DNA of 64,000 nt from Ilyonectria destructans (GCA_020740775.1 JAHEWK010000003.1:1550001-1614000); one strand, 5' to 3'. Numbered from the stretch's first letter, positions 1 through 10,403 are shown. Notes: generated by a model from the letters alone, not told the origin. Program-made: numbers and translations.

Positions 1-1
1 A

Positions 2-1246
2 CAGGTCTGTTCGTCTGGCCATTGTACTGTCTGTACCTTGTCTTCCCAATGCAACACCGGCACTACCACTGGCCAGGTCTGTCTACTTGGCGCATGCGGT
101 GCCTGTTCTCTTGACGCCCAGTGTCCCTTGGGACAGGTCTGCGAGAGCGGCCAATGCATCGCCTCCTGCTCATCCAACTCGGACTGCAGCACAGGCAAAG
201 TGTGCTCCGGCGGCCATTGTACGACGTGTGCGTTGACCTCCCAGTGCAACACTGGTCAAGTCTGCTCAAGCGGTGTCTGTGGGGCTTGCACTTCCGACAC
301 TCAATGCTCCCTGGGCAATGTCTGCACCAGCGGCCTCTGTCAAACGGCCTGTCTCGCCAACTCCGGCTGCAGTAGTGGTCAAGTCTGTTCGTCTGGCCAC
401 TGCGTTGCTTGCGCCACGGACTCGCAGTGCAATACCGGTGGCACCCTCGGCCAGGTCTGTTTGAGTGGCGTATGCAGCGCTTGTACGCTTGATAACCAGT
501 GTACAACGTCTGGTCAAGTCTGCAACAGCGGTGTTTGTTCCGCCGCCTGTACATCTACCAGTTGCACTGGCGGTCAGGTCTGTCTATCAAACCATTGCGC
601 TGCCTGTACGGATACCAGCCAGTGTGCCTCTGGCACGGCCTGCGTGGGCGGAGTGTGTACCACTTGTACGCTTGACAGTCAATGTACCGGCGGCCAAGTA
701 TGCAACAGCGGTGTCTGCTCTGCCGCCTGCACATCTACGAGTTGCACTGGTGGTCAGGCCTGTATATCCAATCACTGCGCTGCCTGTACGGATACTTCCC
801 AGTGCTCCTCTGGCAAGGCCTGTGTGGGCGGCCTGTGTACCATTTGTACGCTTGACAGCCAATGTTCAAGCGGCCAGGTGTGCAGCAGTTTTGCCTGTAT
901 TGCCGCCTGTACCACTGCGAGTTGCACCGGTGGCACAGCTTGTGTCTCTGGTCACTGTACTATTTGCACGGCCTCCTCTCAGTGTCCAGTCACTGGCCAA
1001 GTTTGCACTCTCGCTGGTGTATGTGCCTCTTGTTCTGTCACCAATCCGTGCCCTAATACCCAAGTCTGCGGCACCAACAATCTCTGCGGTCCCTGCACCA
1101 CTGACGCCCAATGCGGTACTAATCGAGGATGTGCAAACGGTACGTGTCGGTCCAAGTCTTGCTCTACCGCGGCTTCTTGCCTTGGTCTCAACATCTGTGG
1201 CGCGACCAATATTTGCCTTTGTCTCTTCGGACTCTGCGCGCTTTGA
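2..1246 (+). CDS. Cysteine-rich tandem-repeat protein (5' partial)
   Basis: The reading frame is open from the first complete codon of the window, so the N-terminus and any signal peptide lie outside it. The stop is TGA at 1244-1246. About 414 residues are visible, almost entirely short Cys modules of the type QVC-x3-HC-x2-C-x5-QC. DNA and protein share a 180-bp (60-residue) period: the same block starts at 542, 722 and 902, with looser related modules at about 161 and 361. The last module is more divergent and ends in CLFGLCAL. Even Cys spacing with Gly, Ser and Thr is typical of disulfide-rich extracellular proteins; resemblance to Dickkopf/EGF-like Cys modules is only general. A cell-surface or secreted role is an inference. 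No catalytic motif is visible. A decayed gene with similar Cys-rich modules lies at the other end of the window (62640-63881). Confidence 0.75.
   Translation, partial: QVCSSGHCTVCTLSSQCNTGTTTGQVCLLGACGACSLDAQCPLGQVCESGQCIASCSSNSDCSTGKVCSGGHCTTCALTSQCNTGQVCSSGVCGACTSDTQCSLGNVCTSGLCQTACLANSGCSSGQVCSSGHCVACATDSQCNTGGTLGQVCLSGVCSACTLDNQCTTSGQVCNSGVCSAACTSTSCTGGQVCLSNHCAACTDTSQCASGTACVGGVCTTCTLDSQCTGGQVCNSGVCSAACTSTSCTGGQACISNHCAACTDTSQCSSGKACVGGLCTICTLDSQCSSGQVCSSFACIAACTTASCTGGTACVSGHCTICTASSQCPVTGQVCTLAGVCASCSVTNPCPNTQVCGTNNLCGPCTTDAQCGTNRGCANGTCRSKSCSTAASCLGLNICGATNICLCLFGLCAL
542..1080 (+). repeat. 180-bp coding tandem repeat, three units
   Basis: Units start at 542, 722 and 902, each with a near copy of gccgcctgtacatctac. 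The first two are the most alike and the third has drifted. The unit is a multiple of three, so copy-number change would keep the frame. Each unit encodes 60 residues of the Cys-rich module. Confidence 0.75.
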
Positions 1247-1855
1247 TGCATGCCAGGGCCTCGAAAAGCCGTGCACAAGCACCCGAGCCATAAGGCTCTT
1301 TTTGTTACTGGACTATCTTCGTCCAACAATCCAAACCTCGCGCTCTCGCGAGCCCTTTTTCTTATTTGTCAGATTGTCCAACCACTATACTTTCTTATGT
1401 ATCTCACACTCTGGGCTTCGGCTAGCACTATATGGGTGTTTGTTTTGTTTCGGCTTTTTTGCCCCCTGTCACTCTGGAATCAAAATCACGGTTCAAAGCT
1501 CGGTTCTGTATCAGCGGCGAAGGAGTTTTGAGCGTTATCATCAGGGCTATTTTATCCCCTCACACTCACTAGGCCAGCTGTTGGCTCGCCTCACCACGTT
1601 TAGCATAGTTTAGTAGTTGTGCCACTTGATGGCCATCTTCTCGTTAGGACACGCGTCAACCTGAAAAAATACAGGACCTGACGTTTAATACAATAGTTGT
1701 TCTTCAACTTGAGCTCAAGATATGTGACGTGATCGAATTGAATTCCAGCCGTCCATTCAATGGGCGACTTGGATGAACGTGCGAATCTCTAAATGATAAG
1801 CACCTCTTAAAATATACTATCTGCACAAATACCATATGTCGGCTTGGTAAACTTC
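1247..1855. other. Intergenic, no gene seen
   Basis: This is the convergent 3' flank of the Cys-rich gene (plus strand) and the DUF1996 gene (minus strand). Short open frames here have no recognisable protein character. No repeat or RNA gene was recognised. Confidence 0.5.
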
Positions 1856-2840
1856 CTAGTTTCCGGCCAAAATGGCTTGGCTCTCTTCGTAGTCGCTTGT
1901 TCCATGCTCGGGATCCGCGTCCTCTGCATTCTTGGACCCGCAAAGCGAACCGGCATTGTACGCTCCCGCGGGGCCGTCGACGCCAGCGAACTCGCGCTTA
2001 TCGTTGGCGAGGAGCATGTTCTCCGCGGCTTCGGGAAGCCAGCCGTTGATGAAGTCGCCGTGCGAGCAGTACGACGATCCGCATGCGAGCTCGAGAGGCG
2101 GTGCCCCGGACCAGCCGTCGGGGAGGACCTTGCGAAGGTCGTAGCGGATGGAGAATCGCAGCTGCGGGATGCGCTTCATTCCCGACGGGCAGCGGTTCGC
2201 GGGCTTGAAGCTGCCGCTCCAGTTCTGGGTTCCCGAGTAGGCCGAGTCGAGGCTGTCCTCGTTGACGCAGTCGGGGAACAGGAGCAGGGTCTGGAGATGG
2301 GTCGAGCAGGTCGTGGTGGGGAAGGCGGACACGTCCTTGTCGCCGCTGGAGTCGCCTTCGCAGAACCACTGCACGCCAGTCAAGCTGTCGACGCCCTCTT
2401 GGGAAACAGCGGAGACGTTGCCGGCAACGGCCTGGAAGTTCTGCGGGATGGCGATTTCGGCGTTCTCAATGGAGACGTAGTAGGCGCTGAATCGGCTGAG
2501 GGGGACAGGCTGGGTTCCAGTGTCATTTCGAACGTAGAGAGTTGGGACCCCTAGGGATATTAGATATCGAAAGAAGCCTCTATACGGACTAGGGTAACTC
2601 ACAGTAGATGGAGTAGTCGTTGGGGTTCTCCGCAGTCGAACAGCCCGCCTGGAGCTCCTCGGACGTCGTCGTGTTAATCGTCACAGCGTCCGACCCGAAG
2701 AAACTGTGCATGTGGCTTTTGCCATACTGGCCGGGGAACACGATAGGATCAATGTTCTTCAACATGAACCGGTCCGCGGACGTGACGGTGTAGGCGGAGA
2801 CGGCGCCGGCGCCGGCTAGGAAGAGGGCAATTGATCGCAT
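1856..2840 (-). CDS. Secreted DUF1996 protein
   Basis: Two exons, 2840-2603 and 2550-1856, are joined across a 52-nt intron (GTGAGT...CTAG) and give 310 residues. The start was chosen at 2840 because it opens directly onto a signal peptide (MRSIALFLAGAGAVSA, then YTV). The domain begins within about 15 residues of the cleavage site and shows DUF1996 hallmarks: SHMHSFFG near residue 50, then NDYSIYW-VPTLYV, where the Trp codon is built across the splice junction, and several paired cysteines. DUF1996 proteins are secreted or wall-associated fungal proteins of unknown activity; some are fused to wall-binding modules, which are absent here. The gene stands alone and converges on the Cys-rich gene. 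Confidence 0.85.
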
Positions 2841-5186
2841 AGCGAGTGAAGAAGAGAAAGAATGACTAAAAACGAATGACACAAACGATTGGTGAAACAC
2901 GGAAGTGAATGTGAGGCTGATCGGATACACAAACCGACAGGAAAGGACGAGTATTTGAACGACTCACAGATCACCAGATAGCCGCCATCCCAACCGCCAA
3001 AGCGAATCCGCGCTATTGGATACCGGGGTGCAATGGATCTACTGATTGATGGAAACAAACGCACTGTTTCGTCCGCTTGCCAAGCACATCGCAATCTAAC
3101 GTGAAACCCACTCGAAGCGTACTACGGTTGCAGAAGCAGGCCCCCTGGAAACGAGACTGGCCTGACAGGGTTAAGCTTAAATCTCATCCCTATTTATACG
3201 CGGAACTCGCCTGCGTGGCACTGGTGATCGGTGAGGATCATCTTGTAACGCTTGGATATGTTTTTTTCCTTCATGTTCGTAGTTTCAGGTAGATCTGTTT
3301 ATATTGAGTGCCGGTTGACGAGATTATGCATCGGTGATTTTGGTGAGAGGCATGGCAATGACGGTTCGCCTACGCTAGGATTGACCTTTAGGCGATTGGT
3401 GTTAGATATTCAATGCATGTTCTTCTTTGTCTGGATGATAACCGGAGGCTTTGTTCCTCTGGGTCAATTGGCGTTGTGGATATGTTTCTTCATCCACCGG
3501 CCGTTCAGGATGTCTTTGTCCGATGAAACTCGCTTCCATCATATCCCTGCTCCCCCAACCCCACCCTTCCGAGATCCTGTCCCCAGCACGGGCGAGGAGC
3601 GACTCTGTCAAAAAAGGAGATATGAACATCAGGACGTAAACTAGTGTATAAAGTTCACACAAGTATGAAGTAAAGTCTTTTTATTGAACAAGAGGTCGGA
3701 AGAAAACCTTCCGCCTTACTTCGGTACGGTTAGGGTTGAGGTAAATTAGCTAGAGATCGTTGGAACACAACCGAGTCGTTGTTGCCGTTGCACGTCAAGT
3801 TGATTAAAGGATGATTTTTTTACCCCTTTAAATTTATAAGCAGTTAAAGCTACGGATGCTAATTGATCTCGATTTCCAAGAATTAGGTAGCATTGTCTGT
3901 TTTAGTAGAATTTTCTCTGTCCCCATCAAGTACTTCCCTTTCCACTCTAAGCACCCGGCCCGGTCCGCACCCCTGGCCCTACCGTCCTCGCTAGCCGTCA
4001 TATTATCACCACGGATCTTGCCCCAGTTTCATTCGCATTTTTGTTGAAGAACAGACCAGCACGCGACTAAACCGATAGCTACAGACCAGGAAGGGGCCCT
4101 GACCAGTAGTGCCACATAACATTGAGCCTTTGTGTGATAGTACAGACAGATGCTCGACGGGTCCGATCTGCCTCAAATGGAAAGAAACTTAGAAATTTGA
4201 CTACTGTGCGGTTCAAAGAACAAGCATCTGTGTAGGCAATTGAAAGTTGCTCCGTTCATATTATGGCCACTTGACAAGGAAACACATACTGAATCAGTTC
4301 ACTCCGGAAATCTTTCGCCAGTACCGACAAGCCACTGGAACAACCAGCTAACCTAAGGCTAACATTAACATATATGACAGAACATTGAAGACACACGGTA
4401 GAAGAAAAGATAAATGACCGGGAACTGATAATACACCACGTGGGGGTGCTTTTGTGAATCGCTGGAGCTAAATTCTCCCCATACCACATATCAGTGTCAT
4501 GTCGGTTGAGCTACAGAACAGATGAGATAGAATATTCCGCTACGGCCTACGGAATAACATTACCTGCTGAACTGCACTTAGCGTAAGATTATGGGTTCAT
4601 GTCTGATGTTCACACCAAGAAACCCACTCCCCTATATTCTTTTGTTCTTTAAACAAAGCATTGAACAACTGCCTGCTGGTGAAATTGATACCTGCACATC
4701 GACAGTGTGATAATGTCGAGCTCTAGCTCGAAGTCTACCCTCCTCAACTGGGATCAGTTTGAAATACCTGGTCGCTCACGGCTTATGCAGTGTGCTATGA
4801 CGAGCTTTGGTCTACGTAAGATGCGATGCATTAAACTCGGAGATTTGTACCAGAGATTTACAAGTGTTGTTTGATCGCTCATTAACACGCTCTTGGGTAA
4901 TGAGGTCGGTATAGGCCATCTAGCAGTTCTGACTACGGCCCATAATCATCGTGAGCATCGTAAGCCAGAACCTCACGAGAGCTCACAGGTGCTAAGGAAA
5001 ACCAACCATAGCGCTTTAGCGACTCAGACCGCCTAAAATTACAGCACTTGCAGGGGCTGCCTACCAGTGGCGGTAGTGGCTCCAGGCTCACCTTGCCCTA
5101 TTACTAGCGGCACGCAGCAAGCAGGTGATACCGTCGAGAGGACAACTCTCGTACCCCCATGTGCGAATACGCTTGGGGTTTTTTCT
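2841..5186. other. Long gene-free stretch before the retrotransposon
   Basis: About 2.3 kb contain only short open frames with no recognisable protein features. The first 150 bases or so would hold the DUF1996 promoter. A small inverted repeat (tcgagctctagctcga) lies near 4713. I see no RNA gene and no transposon remnant that I can name. Confidence 0.5.
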
Positions 5187-5191
5187 TCTTC
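5187..5191. repeat. Target-site duplication, left copy (TCTTC)
   Basis: The five bases tcttc directly precede the left LTR and are matched exactly after the right LTR (10704-10708). A 5-bp duplication is the norm for Ty1/copia integrases. Confidence 0.9.
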
Positions 5192-5369
5192 TGATGGATC
5201 CGATACGGTCAATTCAATCGTTGCAATAGTGTTCAATTGATGATTATGATCGTGCTGATCCGGGTCATCCGGATCAGCCGGATGAGGGGGTCTTTTGGTC
5301 TCGTCATCATGACTAAAGACCAGATATCAATCTACTGAAGGTTTCCTTGTACAGGGTCTCTCTCCAACA
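5192..5369 (-). repeat. 3' LTR of the copia element
   Basis: 178 bp, TG...CA ends. It is identical to the other LTR except for one extra G in the run after ccggatga (about 5285-5290). It contains a GC-rich ggatc/ccggat palindromic stretch that may serve the RNA 3' end. Confidence 0.95.
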
Positions 5370-5380
5370 CACCCCCCCAG
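5370..5380 (-). other. Polypurine tract of the copia element
   Basis: On the coding strand the bases just upstream of the 3' LTR read CTGGGGGGGTG. A purine run at this place primes plus-strand DNA synthesis in LTR elements. Confidence 0.75.
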
Positions 5381-5411
5381 CTTGAAGCTATTCAGGTTGA
5401 AGCTGTGGTCT

Positions 5412-8400
5412 TCATATCTCTAGATCGTCTTCCATCAGGTTCTTTAATTCCCTTTGTCCTAGTCGATCCGTGATATCTTTCAGACCTAGCTGTTCGACTG
5501 ATTGTTGAAATTTCGGGCCTACTAGGACCTTAGTGAGACCATCAGCGATCATTTCTTCGGTACTGATGTAGTCCACTGTAATCCTATTCCTCTGGGCTTC
5601 CTGCCTCAGCCAATGATTGTGAATATCAACATGACGTAGCTTGGTCTGTAGCCGGTTGATATCTTGATGGATCAGACGGATCGTCTGAAGGTTGTCACAT
5701 TGGATGTGGATTTGTTCCTCTTCCAGCCGGATCCCTAGCTCTTTGACCAGCCGGGAAATAAACATAGCCTCGCCGGCTGCTTGAGATAGGGCTAGGAGCT
5801 CAGCTTCGGTCGTAGACGTAGTAACTGTAGCCTGCTTGTTGGCCCTCCATCCAATCGTCCCTCCGAATAGTCTCATGACGTAGGCTTGGGAGCTTTTCCG
5901 GTCAGGGTTATCTGCGTAGGAAGCATCGCTGGCCATAAGGAACTGATCGTCTTGGCCGAATTGAAGGGCTAGGCTATTGGTCTTCTTGAGATACAGAAGG
6001 GCTCGATCTGCAGCCCTATGATGATCCGGTCCTGGGTTTGAATTGAACCTAGCTAGCTGTGACACCGCGAAGGCTGCGTCGGGCCGGGTCATGACGACGG
6101 CATAGAGGATTGACCCGATCTTCCGTTGGTATCGTCTTGCCGAGGAAATCGAAGCCTGTTCCTCATACGGTTGCAGAGGGTCCTTTTTCATAGGGGTCTC
6201 ATGCCGTTGATCTAGGTCATCCACTAGGTTAGCGATCTTGTCAAAATACGAGGATTGGGACAGCCAGATCAGACCGGCTTTACGGTCTCGGATGACCTCG
6301 ATCCCTAGGAACCACTGAAGATCCTGTCCGCCGGTCAGCTCGTAACGGGCTTTAAGGCCGGCCACAGCAGTCTCAACGTTCTTCCTTTTTTCCTTCCGGC
6401 AGGCAAAGACGATATCGTCAACATAGAAGAAGACGATGATCCCGTCCTTTGTCATACAACAGGGCTCGTGCCGGACCGGCTCAAAGCCTAGCTCTTCCAG
6501 TGTGGCTGTGAGTTCCTTCTGCCAAAGGAGAGGGGATTCCCGTAGACCGTACAGGGCTTTCTGGATCAGTAGGATCTTTCCGTCACATCTGTATCCCGGC
6601 GGCAGCCTCATCAGGACCTGATGGTCTAGCTTGGCGTTGACGAAGGCGTTGACGGCGTCATACTGTATGAGATCCAGGTCAAAGCGGGCTGCTATTGCGA
6701 TAAGGGACCGAAATGACCGTCCGGCTAGGGTAGAGGCGTAAGTCTCTTCGTCTAGCCCTTTCGGCTGCTGGTCCCCTCGAACAACTAGCCTAGCTTTACA
6801 CTTCAAGTAGCGGCCATGCTTATCAAACTTATAGACGTAAACCCACATGCAACTGAGGGTCTGTTTTCCTAGGGTCCTGGGGTCGTTCTTATCAATCTCG
6901 GTCCAGGACCCCATTTTCCTATGACTCTGTAAGTGGTCTCGTTCAGCCTGTTCAAATTGGACTCCCATCGGGTGATCCTGAAGATCCTGATGGTGCCGCG
7001 GTAGCTGTGGAAGCTGACTGCGATAAACAGACCTAGGTTTCTTCAACAGACGTTGCAGCTTAGCCTTGTCAATGACTTTCCCGTCAAGGGTGCCGATGGG
7101 GCTAGCTAGTCTTCCGGCGTTGAAGGCAGCCTTCCATACATCAAACCGTTCAATCTTAGCGGTCCTAGGATCTCGAAGATCTAGGTCATCCGCTTGATCA
7201 AATGCATCCTGGATCGTCATCGCTAGAAGAGCTGCTGGCAGCAGAGATACAGGCGTTGGGTAGTCACGATCATAGGCCCTAGGGGATCCGGATTGACTGC
7301 CATCCAAGGCATCATATCCTTCCCCTAGTTTTCCTTGAGGACCTTCCCCGACCCTATTACTAGGACGCCCTACAGTTCCGGCAGGTTGATCAGACCTAGC
7401 CTCTGAAGGAGTCATCCCTGTATCCCTGTTATCTGGTCCATCTACATACGGGATAGGATCAATCCGTTCAGCCTGATCGCTAGGATCTAGGTCAGTCAGA
7501 TCGTCCTGATCCTCGTCATAGACATCATCCTGATCCTCGTAATGGGTCAAATCCCACCTAGAGGTCAGGCTGCTAGCTGTTCTTTCTGGTACCTGATCCG
7601 GTTGAGTCACTTCCACCTGATTCAACAGGTGGTCTAGTTCTTCCTTTCCAATGTGCAATAGGTCATCCCGTAGCTGGTCGATGTCCCCGTTGAATTGGTC
7701 GTCTTCGTTGAAAATGACATCCCTAGTAGAGATAACCTTCCCAGTAGACGGGTTCCAGATCCGATAGATGTTAGTTGACTGGTATCCCACAAGGTAGCCG
7801 ATCCAGGCACGGGGATTTAGCCTCTGCCGCTTCTTCCTGCCCTTCAGGGCGTCCTGGGTCATAGCAAACGCCTTGGATCCATAGACCCGTAGGTAACCTA
7901 GGTAGGGGACCTTACTTTCCTGACCGTGACCGTCCCGTTGGGCTATTGCTGTGTGGAACCGGGTGTATGGGGTATCCCAGTTATTGATCGCCCTAGGGGT
8001 CCGGTTGTAAAGATAAACGGCAGTCCTATAGATCTCGACCCAAAGGAAGGAAGGAAATCGGGCTCCTGACCGTAGGGCTCTGGCCTTGATCTTGATGACC
8101 TTGCCGGATAGCTCGGCGCCGCCATTCTGGGCAGCTGTGTCTGCAGCTGTTGACTCCACGATGATGCTCATCCCGGTAAAGAACCGATATGTCATACGGG
8201 GACGGTCTTCCGATTTTCCTAGGATTTCTCTGTCACATTCGACTACCCGTGGCTTCAGGTTGAATTGACGAAGAAGGTAGCTTAGGAAGGCCTTGAAGAC
8301 CTTCACGAGCTCGGCCTGCTTCCGGGTCTTGAGGTAATGGTCCCAGATGTAACCGGAATAGCGGTCTGTTATCAATAACAGGCTGACATATCCGTCAGGA

Positions 8401-9134
8401 TCCTCGTCTAGGTCATGGAAGTCAATTGCTAGTCTCAGCCCGGGTCCGGCTGGAAGGTCCCTTGGGACCCGGCTGACTTGTCGGGTGATCTTGGAAGTGC
8501 CGCAGTCATCACAGCTGATAGTCGTGATCCCTTTGATCCGGGCCCCTGTGACCTTATTGACGAGCCTTTCTAGGGCTCGGGGCCCCGGATGACCTAGCCG
8601 TAGGTGCCAACGCCGTGCATCTTGCTTGGTCGCCTTGGGCCGGGTCATTGAATTGAACCGGCTGTGCCGGACAGAAAAGGCAGCATCAGCAGGGACGTAT
8701 TCTAGGACGAATTGGTCATAATGATCAGATAAGAAGCATATGATCAGACCGTCTAGCGACCTAAGACAATTGGAATCTGGGTGTGTGTCCCACCAATAGC
8801 CCTGCCGTTGCAGCTTTCGTAGGGATACTAGGTTGCAAGGGAAGTCAGGGCAATAGGCCACATCGTTCAAAGTGATGACCCTAAGGCCCTTAGGTCCGTT
8901 GGTCATGATGTTGACTTTGCCGTATCCTTGGACTAGGACTTCGTGTTCTCCGGCAATAAGGACGTCAAGAGACCTAGCAGGCTGATATCCTAGGAAACGG
9001 ATGATCTTGTTGAAGATATGGATCGTGGTCCCGGAGTCAAGGATAGCTGACATCCGCAGCGGATATCCTGATACCGAAAAAGCCGCCCTGATTAAGGATA
9101 TCAGGTCATCACAGCGGCCGACTTCCCGGCCTAG
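5412..9134 (-). CDS. pol: Copia Pol polyprotein, expressed by UGA readthrough
   Basis: The frame is open from the codon right after the gag stop (9134) to the stop at 5412, about 1,240 residues. The first ATG is at 9053, but the protease motif DSGTT would then lie at residue 6, too close to the N-terminus. The 27 open codons upstream therefore argue for a Gag-Pol fusion made by readthrough. In order: aspartic protease (LDSGTTIHIF); GAG-pre-integrase zinc motif (HLRLGHP, CDDC); integrase with AIDFHD, ITDRYSGY and a Glu in QNGGAEL; reverse transcriptase with YDAVNAFVNAKL, KALYGLRESP and the catalytic YVDD; RNase H with SDASYAD, TEAELLAL and QCDN. No frameshift or nonsense codon was found, so the enzyme set looks functional. 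Confidence 0.93.
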   Translation of the reverse strand, partial: LGREVGRCDDLISLIRAAFSVSGYPLRMSAILDSGTTIHIFNKIIRFLGYQPARSLDVLIAGEHEVLVQGYGKVNIMTNGPKGLRVITLNDVAYCPDFPCNLVSLRKLQRQGYWWDTHPDSNCLRSLDGLIICFLSDHYDQFVLEYVPADAAFSVRHSRFNSMTRPKATKQDARRWHLRLGHPGPRALERLVNKVTGARIKGITTISCDDCGTSKITRQVSRVPRDLPAGPGLRLAIDFHDLDEDPDGYVSLLLITDRYSGYIWDHYLKTRKQAELVKVFKAFLSYLLRQFNLKPRVVECDREILGKSEDRPRMTYRFFTGMSIIVESTAADTAAQNGGAELSGKVIKIKARALRSGARFPSFLWVEIYRTAVYLYNRTPRAINNWDTPYTRFHTAIAQRDGHGQESKVPYLGYLRVYGSKAFAMTQDALKGRKKRQRLNPRAWIGYLVGYQSTNIYRIWNPSTGKVISTRDVIFNEDDQFNGDIDQLRDDLLHIGKEELDHLLNQVEVTQPDQVPERTASSLTSRWDLTHYEDQDDVYDEDQDDLTDLDPSDQAERIDPIPYVDGPDNRDTGMTPSEARSDQPAGTVGRPSNRVGEGPQGKLGEGYDALDGSQSGSPRAYDRDYPTPVSLLPAALLAMTIQDAFDQADDLDLRDPRTAKIERFDVWKAAFNAGRLASPIGTLDGKVIDKAKLQRLLKKPRSVYRSQLPQLPRHHQDLQDHPMGVQFEQAERDHLQSHRKMGSWTEIDKNDPRTLGKQTLSCMWVYVYKFDKHGRYLKCKARLVVRGDQQPKGLDEETYASTLAGRSFRSLIAIAARFDLDLIQYDAVNAFVNAKLDHQVLMRLPPGYRCDGKILLIQKALYGLRESPLLWQKELTATLEELGFEPVRHEPCCMTKDGIIVFFYVDDIVFACRKEKRKNVETAVAGLKARYELTGGQDLQWFLGIEVIRDRKAGLIWLSQSSYFDKIANLVDDLDQRHETPMKKDPLQPYEEQASISSARRYQRKIGSILYAVVMTRPDAAFAVSQLARFNSNPGPDHHRAADRALLYLKKTNSLALQFGQDDQFLMASDASYADNPDRKSSQAYVMRLFGGTIGWRANKQATVTTSTTEAELLALSQAAGEAMFISRLVKELGIRLEEEQIHIQCDNLQTIRLIHQDINRLQTKLRHVDIHNHWLRQEAQRNRITVDYISTEEMIADGLTKVLVGPKFQQSVEQLGLKDITDRLGQRELKNLMEDDLEI

Positions 9135-9137
9135 TCA
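9116..9137 (-). promoter_or_regulatory. Stop-codon readthrough signal UGA-CUA plus hairpin
   Basis: The gag stop is TGA (9137-9135), followed at once by CTA (9134-9132). UGA-CUA is the best known leaky stop context in eukaryotes. Directly after it, GGCCG (9131-9127) can pair with CGGCC (9120-9116) across a six-base loop, giving an all-GC stem. The reading frame continues open into pol without any shift. The Candida albicans Ty1/copia element pCal/Tca2 is a known precedent for an in-frame UGA between gag and pol. Confidence 0.8.
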
Positions 9138-10403
9138 ATCCGGCTTAGAAGGTCCGGCTTTATAACTAGCAAGCCGGTCCTTCCACTCTTGACTAGAAAG
9201 TCGATGTGTGACTCCGTCCTTGATGATAGGGTTGATCTTGAACCAGGCTGGGGCCTTCATTGGAAAGACATAATGGCATTTCTTCCAGGTATGCCATTTG
9301 CCCCCACAGGCCTCACAGATCACAACATCCTTATCTTGGTCATCGTCGGACCTGACCTTCTTCTTGTTGTTTGGGCCGGCCTGATCAGATCGGCGTCTCT
9401 TGCCCTTGGATCGGGATGACCCAGCTGGAGGGTCTTCCTTTTCCTTTCCTTTATCCTTATCCTGACCTAGGTCATGATCCTCATCGTCTTCCTGATCAGA
9501 CCCCTTGCCGTAGGTCGGACCAAAGGCCCCTCTGTTGACTCGGCCTTGGGCTTTGGCCGGCTTCTGTAGGCCCCGGCGGTCAACCTCGGTACGTAAGGCC
9601 TTTGCCACAGACCGGGTCTTCAAGCTCTTATCTTCCAGCTTCTCTTGATAAATCCCTTGAAAAGTCGAGACCCAGCTTGAAAGGACCGGTTCAATAGCAT
9701 CACATAGGCTGCGGAACCAGACATTAGGGTTATCTAGGTCTCCGATCCCTCTTGCCTGGGCTTCCTGTGTAGCCTGCTCCCAATCTGTAAGCCAGCGAGG
9801 GAATTCCTTGGACGCCTTGGGCACTAGGGATAGGATCCTATGATATTTGGCTAGGGCCTCGTTTTGCTGCTCAGTCGTTGTAGCCCCAACGCTATCCCTT
9901 AGGTTGGAATACCATGTCCGAAGGCTCCGGCGGGGATGACAGGAGCTAGCTATCAGTCCCTTAGAAGCGGTCTCTAGGACCCAAGCCTTAAGCTTTTCAA
10001 GTGATTGTTGCTGGAGCAGGTATTCCCGATAGTCTCGATCGTAGTCCTTACAGTCAGACTGATAGGAGGCTTTGTCTTCAACGGTCAGATCTTTGACAGA
10101 TCGGGCCGGCTCCGTAGGATCGATCGATTCGGGGATGATGTCCGGGATCGTAGGAAGGGTCTGACTAGACGACTGTCGGGTCCGGGGTATTTCGGGCTCG
10201 ATCCGGTGTGCAGGGATTCGGCGGAAATAGCTGCTGAAGGTCGGTCTGACCGGCTTTTCCAACGGCTCATCTTCCTGATCCGGATCGACTACATCCCAGA
10301 TCTCGGCCGCAGACGCCTTAGCTTGGAAGACCCTATCCCAATTGACCCAATCTTTGAAGGTCTTAAGGAGGGTCCTTTCGGCGGTTACCGCATTGTCCGA
10401 CAT
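9135..10403 (-). CDS. gag: Copia Gag polyprotein
   Basis: 422 residues from the ATG at 10403 (MSDNAVTAERT). A second ATG lies 57 nt upstream at 10460 and would add 19 residues; 10403 is preferred because the acidic N-terminus starts cleanly there. The protein is hydrophilic and charged, with a basic stretch (SRSKGKRRRSDQ) followed by one CCHC zinc knuckle, CEACGGKWHTWKKC (C-x2-C-x4-H-x4-C), near residues 363-376, as in copia nucleocapsids. It packages the element RNA into virus-like particles. It ends in TGA, which is read through at some rate to make Gag-Pol. Confidence 0.92.
   Translation of the reverse strand: MSDNAVTAERTLLKTFKDWVNWDRVFQAKASAAEIWDVVDPDQEDEPLEKPVRPTFSSYFRRIPAHRIEPEIPRTRQSSSQTLPTIPDIIPESIDPTEPARSVKDLTVEDKASYQSDCKDYDRDYREYLLQQQSLEKLKAWVLETASKGLIASSCHPRRSLRTWYSNLRDSVGATTTEQQNEALAKYHRILSLVPKASKEFPRWLTDWEQATQEAQARGIGDLDNPNVWFRSLCDAIEPVLSSWVSTFQGIYQEKLEDKSLKTRSVAKALRTEVDRRGLQKPAKAQGRVNRGAFGPTYGKGSDQEDDEDHDLGQDKDKGKEKEDPPAGSSRSKGKRRRSDQAGPNNKKKVRSDDDQDKDVVICEACGGKWHTWKKCHYVFPMKAPAWFKINPIIKDGVTHRLSSQEWKDRLASYKAGPSKPD

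Noticed and set aside
1844..2554. Plus-strand open frame of 236 codons over the DUF1996 gene
   Set aside because: It is antisense to a clear DUF1996 exon, lacks any motif and mirrors the codon bias of the real gene.
5039..5236. Small minus-strand frame MNTIATIELT
   Set aside because: It starts inside the copia LTR and runs into flanking DNA; no protein features.
5412..9053. Pol as an independent gene starting at the ATG at 9053
   Set aside because: The protease Asp would be at residue 6, and the frame is open upstream to the gag UGA. A Gag-Pol readthrough product is more likely.
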